Source of the DNA: Palsa-459 sp035937595 | GTDB lineage: Bacteria; Actinomycetota; Acidimicrobiia; Acidimicrobiales; RAAP-2 | DNA: 64,000 nucleotides | Direction: 5' to 3' | Assembly (NCBI GenBank): GCA_035937595.1 | Contig: DASZHS010000031.1 | Span: 1 to 64,000, forward strand | In this document: piece after piece, positions 1 through 8,955 of the stretch | How the letters are laid out: each line of letters begins with the position of its first letter | Numbering within the stretch: the first letter of the stretch is position 1 | Notes under the pieces: generated by a model | Database searches by the model: none | What the model was told of the DNA's origin: nothing | Seen by the model: only the letters and a program-made list of their open reading frames with translations | Position numbers and translations under genes: made by a program

Positions 1-1
1 G

Positions 2-946
2 CTCGAACCGCTGCTCGCCGGGACGATGCGCTCGGGGTTCTCCATGACCGAGCCCCACACCGCCGGCAGCGATCCCAAGCTGCTCGAGACGAGGGCCGTA
101 CGCGACGGCGACGAGTGGGTCATCAACGGTCGCAAGTGGTACACGTCGAACGGCTCGGTCGCCGACATCCTCATCGTCATGGCCGTCACCAACCCCGACG
201 TGCACCCCTACCAGGGGTCGTCGATGTTCGTCGTGCCCGTCGGGACGCCCGGGGTGACGATCGTGCGCGACGTCGGCTCGATGGACGACCCGCGAGTCAC
301 CTACGGGCGCTTCGGGAACCACGCGGAGATCACCTACCAAGACGTCCGCATCCCCGCGGACCACCTCATCGGGCCCGAGGGGTCCGGGTTCGTGCTCGCG
401 CAGGCGCGGCTCGGTCCGGGCCGCATCCACCACTGCATGCGGTGGCTCGGCCAGTCCCAGCGCGCCTTCGACATGATGTGCGAGCGCGCGCTGTCGCGCT
501 TCACGCACGGCTCGCTGCTCGCCGAGAAGCAGACCGTGCAGAACTGGATCGCCGACTCCCGCGCCGAGATGCACGCCGCGCGGCTCATGACGCTGCAGGC
601 GGCCTGGAAGATGGACAAGGTCGGCGCCTCGGCCGCCCGGGTCGAGATCGCGATGATCAAGTACTACGGCGCCCAGGTGCTCTACAACGTGATCGACCGC
701 GCGCTCCAGGTCCATGGCTCGCTCGGCTACTCGACGGACCTCCCCCTCGAGGCCATGTACCGCTGGGCGCGGGCCGCGCGCATCTACGACGGCCCCGACG
801 AGGTCCACCGCCAGACGGTCGCGCGCCAGACGCTGAAGGGCTACACGGCGTCGGAGGTCCCGACCGAGTTCATCCCCACGCGCGCCGCGGCGGCCCGCGA
901 GAAGTTCGCCGACGCCCTCGAGCTCCTGACCGCGGCGAGCGTCTGA
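2..946 (+). CDS. Acyl-CoA dehydrogenase (5' truncated)
   Basis: The visible 314 residues belong to a flavin acyl-CoA dehydrogenase, which oxidises an acyl-CoA to the 2-enoyl-CoA and hands electrons to ETF. The frame is open to the window edge, so the start lies outside; the internal ATG at 26 falls inside the conserved core and is not a start. GFSMTEPHTAGSD near the visible N-terminus is the FAD/substrate-binding signature. A helical C-terminal domain ends with the family block YDGPDEVHR. The order of the blocks is that of long ACAD10/11-like enzymes in actinobacterial lipid catabolism. Substrate chain length cannot be read. The gene converges on the amidase gene. Confidence 0.93.
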   Translation, partial: LEPLLAGTMRSGFSMTEPHTAGSDPKLLETRAVRDGDEWVINGRKWYTSNGSVADILIVMAVTNPDVHPYQGSSMFVVPVGTPGVTIVRDVGSMDDPRVTYGRFGNHAEITYQDVRIPADHLIGPEGSGFVLAQARLGPGRIHHCMRWLGQSQRAFDMMCERALSRFTHGSLLAEKQTVQNWIADSRAEMHAARLMTLQAAWKMDKVGASAARVEIAMIKYYGAQVLYNVIDRALQVHGSLGYSTDLPLEAMYRWARAARIYDGPDEVHRQTVARQTLKGYTASEVPTEFIPTRAAAAREKFADALELLTAASV

Positions 947-995
947 GGCGCCGGCGCGTGACGCCGCGCACCCGACGCGGGGGCGCGAGGCCGGG

Positions 996-2411
996 CTAGC
1001 GGGTGGCGAGCATCGGCGGTCGGCCGTCGAAGCCGATCGCCGCCTCGAGGGCCGCGGCGCTGCGGAGCACGAGCAGGTCCGCGTGCTGGGGGCCGACGAG
1101 CTGCAGCCCGACGGGCAGCCCCGACGCGCTGAGCCCGGCGCACACGGTCGCGACGGGGTTCCTCGTCATGTTGAAGGGGTACGTGAAGCGCACCCACGCG
1201 AGGTCGGCCCTGCCGTTGACGACGCCGGCGGTCTCGTCGTCCTCGTGGGGCGCGAGGGCCGCCACGGTGGGCGTGAGGAGCAGGCGGACCTTGTGGAACA
1301 GCTCGACGAGGCGCAGGTTGAGCCGGTGGAACTCGTCGAGGGCGGTCACGAGCTGGACGCCCGAGACGGTCGCGCCGTACTCGGCGATCTCGCGCAGCTG
1401 GGGGTGCAGGTCGCCGTAGCGGGGGTGGTCGCGGAGCGGGCCGAGGTCGCGTGCGGTGCAGGCGGCGACGACGTCGAGCCACGACCGGATCGGGTCGGAC
1501 GAGAAGACCTCGGGAAGCTCGACGACCTCGACGCCCAGGGGCTCGAGCACGCGCAGCGCGCGCTCGCAGACGCGGCGCACCTCGGCATCGACGGGCGCGT
1601 AGCCCAGCGTCGGGGACCAGCCGACGACGGTCGGGAGCCGCGGGTCATCGACCGCGTCGACCCACGAGGCCTCGGGGCGCGGCAGCGACGAGAGGTCGTC
1701 CTGCTCGGGCCCGACGACGGCGTCGAGGACGCGCGCGACGTCGGCGATCCGCCTCGCCATCGGCCCCTTGGCCGAGAGCGACAGCCACCCCGGCGGCGTC
1801 GGCCCGCCCACCGGCACGCGACCGAACGAGGGCTTGAGCCCCGACAGCCCGCAGAGTGCGGACGGGATCCGGATCGACCCGCCGCCGTCCGAGCCCGTGG
1901 CGAGGGGCACCATCCCCGCCGCGAGCGCGGCGGCCGAGCCCCCCGAGGAGCCGCCCGCGGAGTGGGCGAGGTCCCACGGGTTGCGCGTGAACCCGAAGAC
2001 TGCGTTGGTCGTGCACGCCGTCCAGCCGTACTCGGGCGTATTGGTCTTGCCCACCACCACGCACCCCGCACGACGGAGCCGGGCCACCAGGTGCGAGTCG
2101 CGCACCGCCGGCGCGGCGTTCGCCTCGAGCGGCGAGCCGTGGGTCGTCGGGAACCCCGCGGCGTCCTCGAGGTCCTTCACGCCGATCGGGACGCCGGCGA
2201 GCGGTCCGGGGTCTGCCCCCGACCCGAGGAGCGCGTCCACGGCGGCCGCCTGCTCGAGGCTCCGCTCGACGTCGAGCGCGACGAACGCGTTCACGTCTTT
2301 GTTGCGCGCCTCGATCGCGTCGAGCGCGCGCGACGTCATCTCGGTGGCGGTCGCCTCCCGGTCGCGCACCTGGCGCGCCACCTCGGCGACCGAGAGGTCG
2401 AAGAACGCCAC
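996..2411 (-). CDS. Amidase (amidase signature family)
   Basis: A 471-residue amidase-signature hydrolase that cleaves a carboxamide to acid and ammonia. The Ser-cisSer-Lys triad is visible: Lys in GVPIGVKDLEDAAG, and the Gly/Ser-rich stretch HSAGGSSGGSAAALAAG followed by GSDGGGSIRIPS, which holds the cis-Ser and the nucleophile. Length fits the family (450-500). I chose GTG at 2411, 11 nt after the stop of the upstream oxidoreductase; the open frame extends further upstream but that part is a shadow of the neighbouring gene. The short spacing suggests cotranscription with the F420-type oxidoreductase. Substrate is unknown; GatA is unlikely because no gatB/gatC lie nearby. Confidence 0.9.
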   Translation of the reverse strand: MAFFDLSVAEVARQVRDREATATEMTSRALDAIEARNKDVNAFVALDVERSLEQAAAVDALLGSGADPGPLAGVPIGVKDLEDAAGFPTTHGSPLEANAAPAVRDSHLVARLRRAGCVVVGKTNTPEYGWTACTTNAVFGFTRNPWDLAHSAGGSSGGSAAALAAGMVPLATGSDGGGSIRIPSALCGLSGLKPSFGRVPVGGPTPPGWLSLSAKGPMARRIADVARVLDAVVGPEQDDLSSLPRPEASWVDAVDDPRLPTVVGWSPTLGYAPVDAEVRRVCERALRVLEPLGVEVVELPEVFSSDPIRSWLDVVAACTARDLGPLRDHPRYGDLHPQLREIAEYGATVSGVQLVTALDEFHRLNLRLVELFHKVRLLLTPTVAALAPHEDDETAGVVNGRADLAWVRFTYPFNMTRNPVATVCAGLSASGLPVGLQLVGPQHADLLVLRSAAALEAAIGFDGRPPMLATR

Positions 2412-2422
2412 CTCGGCGCCGG

Positions 2423-3382
2423 TCAGGACGCCGGCGCGAGGCCGCGCACCGCGTCGCGGAGGTCCACGCCGAAGGGGACGATCGCGATCGCGGGGATCGT
2501 GATCCCGGCCTCGGTGTAGGCGAGGATCTGCTCGCGGCAGGCGCCGAACGAGCCGTGGAGCACGAGGGCGTCGGTCACCTCGTCGGGGACGACGGAGAGC
2601 GCGCCCTTTCGATCCCCGCTCGCCCACGCGTCCCACATCGCCTGCAGGGCCTCGCCGCGGCCGAGCCACCGGTGGAACTCCGCGTAGGCCTCGACGTTGA
2701 GGTAGGCCGCGATCATGCGGCGACCCACGGCACGGGCGGCGTCTTGGTCCTCGGTCGGGATGACGAAGATCCGCGCGGCGAGCTGTCGGCCGGCCCCCAC
2801 CTCCTTCGCGCAGGTCGCGACGTCGTCGGCGGCGAGCCAGTTGAGGATCGCGCCGTCGGCCTCCTCGCCGGCGAGCCGCAACATCCCGGGGCGCAGGGCC
2901 CCGAGCAGGATCGGCGGCGGCGTCGCGGGCGGGCGGGCCATCCGGTAGCCGCTGACCGTGAAGGACGCGCACTCGTAGGTGACCTTCTCCCCGGTGAACG
3001 CGCGCTTCAAGAACCGCAGCGTGTCGCGCGTGCGCTCGAAGGGCCGGACGTAGGGGATGCCGTTCCACCGCTCGACCACCGGCGCGCTCGACGCGCCGAG
3101 CCCGAACGTGAACCGTCCGGGGGCGGCCTCGGCCATGGCGGCGACGGACTGCGCGAGGAGGGCGGGGCCGCGGGTGTACGCAGGCGTCACGGCGACGCCG
3201 AGCTGGAGACGGGGCTCCCAGGCGGCCGCGAGGGCGAGCGGGGTGAAGCCGTCGGTGCCGTCGACCTCGGCGGACCACACGTCGGTGTAGCCGAGGTCGG
3301 CGAGCTCGACGTACCACGACCGGTGCTCGGCGAGCGGGACGCCGTCGAAGGGGATCGTGATGCCGTAGCGCTCGGTCGTCAT
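2423..3382 (-). CDS. LLM class F420-dependent oxidoreductase-like protein
   Basis: A 319-residue luciferase-like monooxygenase family protein (TIM barrel). N-terminal strand MTTERYGITIPFDGVPLAE, then LADLGYTDVWSAEV and LQLGVAVTPAYTRGPALLA, are typical of actinobacterial LLM enzymes that use coenzyme F420 or FMN. ATG at 3382 begins right at the first barrel strand; in-frame sequence upstream is low-complexity Arg/Pro/Ser and is not homologous. The gene precedes the amidase by 11 nt, so the two may act in one catabolic route. Cofactor choice (F420 or FMN) is inferred from the family and is not shown by the sequence. Confidence 0.87.
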   Translation of the reverse strand: MTTERYGITIPFDGVPLAEHRSWYVELADLGYTDVWSAEVDGTDGFTPLALAAAWEPRLQLGVAVTPAYTRGPALLAQSVAAMAEAAPGRFTFGLGASSAPVVERWNGIPYVRPFERTRDTLRFLKRAFTGEKVTYECASFTVSGYRMARPPATPPPILLGALRPGMLRLAGEEADGAILNWLAADDVATCAKEVGAGRQLAARIFVIPTEDQDAARAVGRRMIAAYLNVEAYAEFHRWLGRGEALQAMWDAWASGDRKGALSVVPDEVTDALVLHGSFGACREQILAYTEAGITIPAIAIVPFGVDLRDAVRGLAPAS

Positions 3383-3452
3383 CGCAGCATTGTGCCACCG
3401 ACGGGCCGGCCTCGACCCTGGGCGCGCCGGGTCGGGGCGCGTCCTCGAGCGG

Positions 3453-4442
3453 TCAGCGCCCCGGCAGGAAGGGGGCGAGGACGCTCGACAGGGCGACGCT
3501 GACCCAGCTCGCAAAGAAGCGGTTGACGTGGGTGGCGTCGTAGTAGACGAGGTGGGACCGTCCCGCCGCGTCGCGCACCGCCACGGCGCAGCTCCTCGCC
3601 GTGCAGAGCAGCGGGGTCACCGCGACGACGCGGAACCAGCCCGCCCGTGCCGCGTGGGCCTCGGCGGCGACCTCGGTCGCCGGCAGGAGCCGTCGCGGGG
3701 AGAGCCGGCACCGCGTGTACGGCGCCGCGCCGTCGAGGCAGTCCGTCGGGGTCACGGACGTCGCGGGCAGCGCGTACTCGGGGATTGGGCCGAGGACGAG
3801 GAGGGTCGCGTGGCTCGGCGTGAAGAGCCCTGCCGCGTAGTTCATCTGCGACTCGAGCGGCCCCAGCCGCTCGAAGCTGCGCCCGTCGAGGAGCACGACG
3901 GCCGGCCTCGCCCGCGCAGCCCACGACGCCACGTGCTCGTTGAACGTGGCGCACGCTCCCGCGGTGAGCCCCGGGGCGATCATGGCCGACGGCGGGGTCA
4001 CCGAAGCCCAGGGCGAGCAGCCCTCCTTCGCGAGGATGACGACCCTCCAGCCGAGCGCCCGGCCGACGGCGTCCATGGCGGGCAGCCACATGCCCGCCTG
4101 CGAGTCGCCGGCGAGCAGGATCGTGCGCGTCGCCGTCGTCGCGCCGTAGGCACAGAGCGTCGCCGCGTTCGCCGGGACCGTGGTCGAGCCGCCCTGCGAG
4201 TAGCACGCACGACGGACGGGGCTGATGGAGGCGTCCGAGCCGTTGAGCGAGGTGAGCGGCGGGACCGTGGCCGCGGGGTTGGGGGCGGTCGCCACGCGCA
4301 CCGAGGCGGCGACGTCGTGCTCCAGCTGGTGCAGCGTCGGCCGGGGCGCCGTCACCTGCGCGGAGGCCGTGCCCGTCGCGCCGAGCAGCGCCGCGGACAG
4401 CACGAGTGCGCACGCGACGGACAGCGCTCGCACTCCGGACAC
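3453..4442 (-). CDS. Secreted SGNH-domain hydrolase/acyltransferase-like protein
   Basis: About 329 residues with an N-terminal signal peptide (hydrophobic run ending ...GATGTASA). The mature part has the SGNH fold landmarks: ILLAGDSQAGMW (Ser nucleophile in GDS) and a C-terminal DATHVNR (Asp and His of the triad). This is the layout of the SGNH domain attached to OafA/B-type acyltransferases, here stand-alone and exported, so removal or transfer of acetyl groups on a cell-wall glycan is plausible. I prefer the GTG at 4442 because GGAGG lies five bases upstream of it; a second GTG at 4454 would add four residues. Paired cysteines suggest disulfides. The acceptor is unknown. Confidence 0.82.
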   Translation of the reverse strand: MSGVRALSVACALVLSAALLGATGTASAQVTAPRPTLHQLEHDVAASVRVATAPNPAATVPPLTSLNGSDASISPVRRACYSQGGSTTVPANAATLCAYGATTATRTILLAGDSQAGMWLPAMDAVGRALGWRVVILAKEGCSPWASVTPPSAMIAPGLTAGACATFNEHVASWAARARPAVVLLDGRSFERLGPLESQMNYAAGLFTPSHATLLVLGPIPEYALPATSVTPTDCLDGAAPYTRCRLSPRRLLPATEVAAEAHAARAGWFRVVAVTPLLCTARSCAVAVRDAAGRSHLVYYDATHVNRFFASWVSVALSSVLAPFLPGR

Positions 4443-4565
4443 CTGGACCTCCACCTCGTGACGACCGAATGCTAGGTGCGCTGATCTTCTGTGAAGTGTC
4501 GGCCGGTTCCCGTTGCTCGGCGGGTCGTTCGGTGGCCGGCGTGGACCGGCGGGTCGCCGGTGCGG

Positions 4566-5375
4566 TCAGTCGTCCTCGTCGACGACCTGTGGCGCCGGCG
4601 GCGCGACCCCGCTCCGGCGCATGCCGGCCGCCATCCGCGCGGCGACCGTCTCGAGGACGGCCACCCTCGCGAACCGCTTGTGCTCGGCGGCGATGACGTC
4701 CCACGGTGCGTCCTCGGTGGAGGTGGACGCGAGCATCTCGTCGGCCATCGGCTCGTAGGCGGCTCGGCGCTCTCGGTTCCGCCAGTCGTCCTCGGTCAGC
4801 TTCCAGCGCTTGAGCGGGTCGTCGGCGCGCGCCTCGAACCGACGGAGCTGCTCGCCGTCGGAGATCTCGAGCCACAGCTTGATGACGACGGCACCCTCCT
4901 CGACCAGCCCTCGCTCGAACGCGACGATGTGGCGGATCGAGCGCGCCGCCTCGACGTCATCGATGAACCTCTCCACGCGCTCGACGAGGAGCCGCCCGTA
5001 CCAGCTGCGATCGAAGATCGTCATGCCGCCCCACCCCGGGATCAGGGGGGCGAACCGCCACAGGAAGTGGTGGCGGCGCTCCCGCTCGGTCGGGGCCACC
5101 GTCGAGGTCACGCGCACGTGGCGGGGGTCAAAGGACCAGGCGAGCCTCCGGATCGACCCGCCCTTGCCCGAGGCGTCCCAGCCCTCGACGACGACGATGA
5201 CGGGCGGGCCGAGGACCTCGGGGTCGAGCAGCCCGGCGTTGCAGAGGCGCAGCTGCAGGAGGCGGCGCTGGGCGGCGATGAGGCGCGCGTCCGCCTCGGG
5301 CCTAGTGAGCGACGCGTGCAGGTCGACGTCGCGCGGGCCGCGGTTGGCCGCCGTGCCCGCCCGCACCGACGTCAC
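4566..5375 (-). CDS. ppk2: Polyphosphate kinase 2 family protein
   Basis: A 269-residue PPK2-family kinase that moves phosphate between polyphosphate and nucleotides. The Walker A-like motif EGWDASGKGG, the PTERERRHHFLWRF segment and Walker B-like IFDRSWYGRLLVERVE with its lid residues are all present, so the enzyme should be active. The start is GTG at 5375, which overlaps the stop of the upstream aquaporin gene as GTGA; the two are probably translationally coupled. The tail is acidic (VVDEDD). The nucleotide class (AMP, ADP or GDP acceptor) cannot be decided from these motifs alone. Confidence 0.92.
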   Translation of the reverse strand: MTSVRAGTAANRGPRDVDLHASLTRPEADARLIAAQRRLLQLRLCNAGLLDPEVLGPPVIVVVEGWDASGKGGSIRRLAWSFDPRHVRVTSTVAPTERERRHHFLWRFAPLIPGWGGMTIFDRSWYGRLLVERVERFIDDVEAARSIRHIVAFERGLVEEGAVVIKLWLEISDGEQLRRFEARADDPLKRWKLTEDDWRNRERRAAYEPMADEMLASTSTEDAPWDVIAAEHKRFARVAVLETVAARMAAGMRRSGVAPPAPQVVDEDD

Positions 5376-6172
5376 ACGGGGTCGGCGGACGCCCGCGTGG
5401 GCACGGATCGGTGGGACACGTCGGCGTCGAGCGGCACGTCGGGGTCCAGGTCGTCGAGCGGGTCGGCGTCCTCGGGGTGCATCGCGTGGAACGTGGCCGC
5501 GGCCAGGAGCCCGCCGATGAGCGGCGCGAGGATGAACAGCCAGACCTGCTTGAGCGCGGTGCCGCCGACGATGAGCGCCGGTGCGAGGGAGCGCGCGGGG
5601 TTCACGCTCGTCCCGTCGACCGAGATCCCGAGGAGGTGCACGAAGGCGAGCGTGAGCCCGATGATGAGCCCCGCGACGAGCGGGTGCGCCTCCCTCGCGG
5701 TCACCTTGAGGATCACGTAGACGAAGACGGCGGTCATCACGACCTCGAGCAGGAACGCGCCGGCCCAGTCGATGTGAATTGCCGATGCCGAGCCGTAGCC
5801 GTTCGCACCCAGCCCGGTGACCGACCTCGAGTAGTAGGGCGAGCCGGCGAAGACCGCCCACAGGACGAGCGCACCGATGATCCCGCCGACGAACTGGGCG
5901 AGCCAGTACCACGCCGCCTCGACCGCCTTCATTCGTCCTGCGGCGAGCGCGCCGAGGGTCACGGCGGGGTTGACGTGGGCGCCCGAGACGGAGCCGAACG
6001 CGTACGCGATCCCGACGAGGACCAGGCCGAACGCGAGCGCCGTCACGACGACCCCGACGCCCACGACCCCGGCGAAGCGGATGCCGGAGCCGAACATCAG
6101 CGTCGCCGTCCCGCAGCCGAAGAACACGAGTAGCGCGGTGCCGAGCAGCTCGGCGGTGAGCCTGCGGATCAT
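5372..6172 (-). CDS. aqpZ: Aquaporin (MIP family)
   Basis: A 266-residue six-helix channel with both half-helix signatures, SGAHVNPAVT and GTSVNPARS, so two intact NPA pore motifs. The Arg after the second NPA is the selectivity-filter Arg. The spacing resembles AqpZ-type water channels more than GlpF, but solute choice is inferred. The C-terminus carries a soluble acidic tail of about 40 residues rich in Asp (DADPLDDLDPDVPLDAD), unusual for AqpZ. ATG at 6172 follows AGGAG at good spacing. The stop overlaps the start of ppk2. Confidence 0.92.
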   Translation of the reverse strand: MIRRLTAELLGTALLVFFGCGTATLMFGSGIRFAGVVGVGVVVTALAFGLVLVGIAYAFGSVSGAHVNPAVTLGALAAGRMKAVEAAWYWLAQFVGGIIGALVLWAVFAGSPYYSRSVTGLGANGYGSASAIHIDWAGAFLLEVVMTAVFVYVILKVTAREAHPLVAGLIIGLTLAFVHLLGISVDGTSVNPARSLAPALIVGGTALKQVWLFILAPLIGGLLAAATFHAMHPEDADPLDDLDPDVPLDADVSHRSVPTRASADPV

Positions 6173-6241
6173 GTCGCTCCTAGTGGTCGAGGGCGTGCCG
6201 CGGCCAAGGCTACGGAGCGACGTTTTCGGTGCGGTGGATCC

Positions 6242-7147
6242 CTACACGGCGTCGAACTGCGACGCGAGGAACGCGCCGGCGACCTCGATCGCGTCCCGGG
6301 CGTCCTCGAGCGCCTCGGGCATGGAGAAGAACAGGTGCGTCTGGCGGTCGTACTCCCGGGTCTCGACGTGCACGCCGGCGGCCCGGAGCGTCGCGGCGTA
6401 GGTCCGGCCGTCGTCACGGAGCGGGTCGTACTCCGCGGTGATGACGAGCGCCGGCGGCGCCTCGGTGAGGATCTCCGTCATGGCGACCTGGGGGCTGATC
6501 ATCGGGTCGGCGGGGTCCGCGTCGCCGAGCGCGCAGGACAAGAAGAAGTCGATCGCCCCGCGGTCGAGGATGTAGCCCTCCGGGTAGGGCTGGGTCTGGC
6601 GGGTCGCCTCGCGCAGGTCGCAGCCCGGGTACACGAGGAGCTGGGCGCACAGTCCGTCGACGCGCTGGGCGGCGACCGCGGCGAGGTTCCCCCCGGCCGA
6701 GTCACCGCCGACGGCGACGCGTCGCGGGTCGGCGCCCAGCGAGGCCGCGTTCGCGACGCACCAGTTCGCCGCGACCACCGCGTCGAGCTGTGGCTGCGGG
6801 AAGGGGTGCTCGGGGGCGAGGCGGTAGCCCACGCTGATCGCGCGGCACCTGGCGGCGACGGCGAGGCGGTCGACCTCGTTGATCGCGTGCTCGGGGTCTG
6901 AGATGACCCAGCCCCCGCCGTGGAACCAGACGAGCAGCCCGTCCTCGCACTCGGGCGGGGTGAACGACAGCGACGGGAGGCCGTCGACGTCGATCGGCTC
7001 GACCTTGCACGTCGTGGTCGTCGTGCCGATCTGCTCGATGAGCTGCACGTAGCCGGCGCGCATCGTCTCGACCGTCGGGGCGGGGGCGCCCTCGCGCAAC
7101 CCCACGATGAGGTCGTTGATCTGGGCGGTCACCGGGTCGAGCGGCAC
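6242..7147 (-). CDS. Alpha/beta hydrolase, hormone-sensitive lipase family
   Basis: A 301-residue esterase. It shows the HSL/bacterial family IV hallmarks: the oxyanion loop WFHGGGWV, the nucleophile elbow GDSAGG, the acid residue in AEYDPLRDDG and a C-terminal His in RQTHLFF. The family hydrolyses short acyl esters in the cytoplasm. GTG at 7147 is preceded by GGAGGAGAC, a strong ribosome site. Monocistronic, reading away from a VOC gene in a 104-bp divergent gap. Confidence 0.92.
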   Translation of the reverse strand: MPLDPVTAQINDLIVGLREGAPAPTVETMRAGYVQLIEQIGTTTTTCKVEPIDVDGLPSLSFTPPECEDGLLVWFHGGGWVISDPEHAINEVDRLAVAARCRAISVGYRLAPEHPFPQPQLDAVVAANWCVANAASLGADPRRVAVGGDSAGGNLAAVAAQRVDGLCAQLLVYPGCDLREATRQTQPYPEGYILDRGAIDFFLSCALGDADPADPMISPQVAMTEILTEAPPALVITAEYDPLRDDGRTYAATLRAAGVHVETREYDRQTHLFFSMPEALEDARDAIEVAGAFLASQFDAV

Positions 7148-7251
7148 GTCTCCTCCAGCGGCGTCACCGCGGCACGGACGTCGCGCGGCACCGGCGCGCA
7201 GCGTACGCGACCGTGGAAAGATGCCGCCCCAAGCGACGATGGGAGGTGGCG

Positions 7252-7626
7252 ATGCCCGGCGTGTCGGTGGTGTCGATCCCGGTGTCCGACCAGGACCGAG
7301 CGGCGGCGTTCTACGCCGAGCACCTCGGGTTCCGGGTGATCGACGACGTCCCGATGGGACCGACGATGCGCTGGGTCCAGCTCGCGGCCGGCGACGAGCC
7401 GACGACGCTCGCGCTGACCACGTGGTTCGACACGTTCCCCGCCGGGTCCCCCGCCGGGCTCGTGATCGACGTCGAGGACCCCGACGCGTGCCGGGCGACG
7501 CTGGTCGCGGCCGGCGTCGAGTGCTCGGCCGTCGAGGACCAGGCGTGGGGCCGGACCTTCACCTGCGCGGACCCCGACGGGAACGGGCTGGTGGTCGCGA
7601 GGATCACGCGTCGCACGCCCGGCTGA
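7252..7626 (+). CDS. VOC family protein (glyoxalase/dioxygenase fold)
   Basis: A 124-residue single vicinal-oxygen-chelate domain made of two beta-alpha-beta-beta-beta modules (VVSIPVSDQDRAAAFYAEHLGF near residue 6, and FTCADPDGNGLVVAR at the end). The terminal Glu that ligates metal in glyoxalase I is not evident, because the last strand reads NGLVVAR; the protein may bind rather than transform a small molecule. ATG at 7252 follows GGGAGG by five bases. It converges on the YVTN-propeller gene with 17 bp between stops. Confidence 0.85.
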   Translation: MPGVSVVSIPVSDQDRAAAFYAEHLGFRVIDDVPMGPTMRWVQLAAGDEPTTLALTTWFDTFPAGSPAGLVIDVEDPDACRATLVAAGVECSAVEDQAWGRTFTCADPDGNGLVVARITRRTPG

Positions 7627-7643
7627 GCGCGAGCGCAACCGGC

Positions 7644-8903
7644 TCAGCGAGCGCCGAAGACCATGATCGCCCCGGTGTAGACGGCGACCCACACGTGGCC
7701 CGTCACCGGGTCGTACGTGATGCCGACGGGGTGCTGTCCCGTCGGGACCGTCTGGAGGACCTTCAGGTCCGACGCGCGCAGCATCGTCATGGTGTCGGAC
7801 AGGTAGTTGACGACGTAGAGCGTGGTGCCGTTCGACGAGATCGCGAGCGACCGGCAGTCGACGCCGGTGCGGACCATGCCGAGGACGCGCCCGGTGCGAC
7901 GGAGGATCTTCACGACCTCGCCGGGCTGGTTCAGGGTCACGTAGAGGAACTGGCCGTTCGGGCTGATCACCACGTGGCGCGGGTTGGCGCCGGTGGCGAT
8001 CGAGCCCACCACCCGGCGCGTGGCGAGGCTGACGACGTCGAGCGTCGAGCCGCCCATGATGGCGACGTACGCGAACCTCGAGTCGGGGGAGACGGCGATG
8101 CCGCGCGGGTACGGCCCGATGGGCACGCGCGCCACCTCGCGCAGGGTCGCCGCGCTCACGATCGACAGGTCGTAGGAGCACCAGTTCGTGGCGAGCACCC
8201 ACCGTCCGTTCGGCGAGACGGCGACGTACTTCGGGACCCAGCCGACCCTGGCGACCCCGTCGATCGCGAGCGTCCGGAGCGAGACGCGGTACAGGTAGGA
8301 GTCGGTGTAGCCGTCCGCGTAGCCGGTGCTGGCGCTGCAGGTGTCGGACCCCTCCGGCCCGAAGCCGGCGCCGTACATCGAGTAGTTCGAGACCCACAGG
8401 TGCGAGTGGTCCGGGGTGACGGCCGCCTCGACGGGCGCGCCGTGCGAGACGCCGGGGTGGCCCGGGATGCCGAAGTGCGCGAGGACGACGCCGTCCGAGA
8501 TCGTCCGCAGCAACGCGCCGTTCGAGCGGTACACCGTCATCGTGTGGCGATACATCATGTTCTGGGCGAACACGAGGCCCGTGTCGGTGGTGTCGACGGA
8601 CTTGGGCGAGATCGGCCCGCCGATGGTCCGGAGCAAGCGCAGGGGTGCGGCGCCCGGCGGCGGGCCCGGCACGGTCGTCGACGTCGTGGCGACGACGGCG
8701 CCACGACCGGTCGCCGTGGTCGCCGTGGTCGTGTCGTCCGCCGCCGCAGCTCCCGCGCGGTGCGCGGCGACGGCCCAGGTCACCCCGCCGGCGGTGAGCA
8801 CCACGGCGAGCAGCACGACGCTGCGCACCACGACGCGGTGCGGGCGACGCCCTCGCCCGCCGCGACGGTCGGGGGCCGGCCTTGCGTGCGCGCCACGTCC
8901 CAC
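7644..8903 (-). CDS. Membrane-anchored YVTN/YncE-type beta-propeller protein
   Basis: About 419 residues. A basic N-terminus and one hydrophobic segment (VVLLAVVLTAGGVTWAVAA, about residues 28-47) act as a signal or anchor, followed by a Thr-rich linker. Then come repeated blades of the YVTN/YncE type, for example KYVAVSPNGRWVLATNW, RGIAVSPDSRFAYVAIMGG, RHVVISPNGQFLYVTLNQ and RSLAISSNGTTLYVVNY. Such propellers are exported ligand- or redox-partner-binding scaffolds with no fixed activity. The start is uncertain; a later GTG before the hydrophobic segment is also possible. Confidence 0.85.
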   Translation of the reverse strand: MGRGAHARPAPDRRGGRGRRPHRVVVRSVVLLAVVLTAGGVTWAVAAHRAGAAAADDTTTATTATGRGAVVATTSTTVPGPPPGAAPLRLLRTIGGPISPKSVDTTDTGLVFAQNMMYRHTMTVYRSNGALLRTISDGVVLAHFGIPGHPGVSHGAPVEAAVTPDHSHLWVSNYSMYGAGFGPEGSDTCSASTGYADGYTDSYLYRVSLRTLAIDGVARVGWVPKYVAVSPNGRWVLATNWCSYDLSIVSAATLREVARVPIGPYPRGIAVSPDSRFAYVAIMGGSTLDVVSLATRRVVGSIATGANPRHVVISPNGQFLYVTLNQPGEVVKILRRTGRVLGMVRTGVDCRSLAISSNGTTLYVVNYLSDTMTMLRASDLKVLQTVPTGQHPVGITYDPVTGHVWVAVYTGAIMVFGAR

Positions 8904-8955
8904 CGGCGAGACGCTACCGAGCGCGGCGCGCGCGCCGCGTGCGCGTGGCCTTCGG

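Noticed and set aside
115..999. Long open frame overlapping the acyl-CoA dehydrogenase in another frame
   Set aside because: Arg/His/Pro-rich translation typical of a GC-rich shadow; the acyl-CoA dehydrogenase frame carries real motifs.
996..2411. GatA subunit of Glu-tRNA amidotransferase
   Set aside because: No gatB or gatC nearby and it pairs with an F420-type oxidoreductase.
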